Shown here piece after piece: positions 5,317 to 5,547 of a stretch of DNA of 5,547 bases. The DNA is taken from positions 1 through 5,547 of the forward strand of contig JAOTYS010000329.1 of NCBI GenBank assembly GCA_029861795.1. Reading direction: 5' to 3'. The position numbers were made by a program, and so were the translations under genes. This DNA comes from Gammaproteobacteria bacterium (GTDB lineage: Bacteria > Pseudomonadota > Gammaproteobacteria > Arenicellales > JAOTYS01). Numbering within the stretch: the stretch's first letter is position 1; the number at the start of each line of letters is the position of its first letter. Under the pieces are notes generated by a model. That model saw only the letters and a list, made by a program, of their open reading frames with translations. It was not told the DNA's origin and made no database searches.

Positions 5317-5547
5317 CTACACTTTTGGCAGCGGTTGCCCTACAACTTCAAAAAACATGTCCAAAAACCTATGTGTGAGTCCCCAGACCACATGATTCTC
5401 CGAATGGCTGACCCTGATTCCAGGATACAAATCATCGCCGTGAGCGGAGAATCGTTGGCGCACGTGACGCGTGGGATCCAACATGGTGTTTAACGGCACC
5501 CACAGCGCTGCTCGCACTTCATGATTTAGCGACGTCTCAATGGACTC
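5317..5547 (-). CDS. Nudix hydrolase, C-terminal part, CoA-pyrophosphatase-like (cut by right edge)
   Basis: The reverse strand is open from the right edge to a TAG at 5317-5319, giving 76 C-terminal residues. They read like the end of the CoA-pyrophosphatase branch of Nudix hydrolases (NudL/YeaB type): EVRAALWVPLNTMLDP (residues 10-25 of the visible part), where the family has a conserved E-V-x-x-x-x-W-V-P-L-x-x-L-L-D segment, then LYPGIRV, and HVVWGLTHRFLDMFFEVVGQPLP, matching the usual I-W-G-L-T-x-R-I-L helix and C-terminal L-G-x-P-L. These enzymes split nucleoside-diphosphate-linked substrates, here possibly CoA. The catalytic Nudix box (GX5EX7REUXEEXGU) would lie upstream, beyond the edge, so activity cannot be judged. 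It converges on moaB with 57 bases between the stop codons. A plus-strand frame on the same bases is its shadow. Confidence 0.8.
   Translation of the reverse strand, partial: ESIETSLNHEVRAALWVPLNTMLDPTRHVRQRFSAHGDDLYPGIRVSHSENHVVWGLTHRFLDMFFEVVGQPLPKV

Noticed and set aside
5260..5493. Plus-strand GTG frame of 77 codons directly abutting the moaB stop
   Set aside because: It lies mostly antisense to the Nudix C-terminus, which has recognisable conserved residues (WVPL, WGLTHRFL). The plus-strand product resembles nothing I know, and the abutting GTG has no support beyond position.

Overview
This window is a compact molybdenum cofactor (Moco) biosynthesis island from a proteobacterium. It is most likely gammaproteobacterial: MoaC, MoaD, MoaE, MoaB and MoeB follow the E. 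coli proteins closely in length and motifs, and the DUF1244 (SMc04008-like) gene is typical of proteobacteria. I cannot place it to genus. There are no RNA genes, insertion sequences, CRISPR arrays or phage genes. Intergenic gaps are short and no gene-free stretch exceeds 300 bases.

Layout from left to right: (1) the N-terminal part of a thioredoxin-fold/AhpC-TSA-like gene on the minus strand, cut by the left edge; (2) moeB, minus strand; (3) a divergent 135-base gap that may hold a 37-codon small ORF ending 6 bases before moaC; (4) a plus-strand unit moaC-moeA-class I SAM methyltransferase, with moaC and moeA sharing one base; (5) a short convergent region with a small hairpin and a direct repeat; (6) a minus-strand unit moaD-moaE-DUF1244, with moaD and moaE overlapping by ATGA; (7) a 153-base divergent gap carrying a consensus -10 box and a dyad; (8) moaB, plus strand; (9) the C-terminal part of a Nudix hydrolase (CoA-pyrophosphatase-like) on the minus strand, cut by the right edge.

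How the genes work together: MoaC forms cyclic pyranopterin monophosphate from the product of MoaA. MoaA itself (radical SAM) is not in the window. MoeB adenylates the C-terminus of the sulfur carrier MoaD. MoaD with MoaE forms molybdopterin synthase, which puts the dithiolene on the pterin. MoaB (in the MogA role) adenylylates molybdopterin, and MoeA inserts molybdate. Later steps (MobA/MocA nucleotide attachment) are also absent here. The pathway is split over at least four transcription units of alternating direction.

I see no clearly new system. The points most worth a second look are a MoaD whose C-terminus reads Gly-Gly-Gly-Arg instead of ending at Gly-Gly, a DUF1244 protein of unknown function translated from the molybdopterin-synthase operon, a moaC start with no visible Shine-Dalgarno sequence just after a possible small ORF, and a MoaB that keeps MogA-like catalytic-loop residues.
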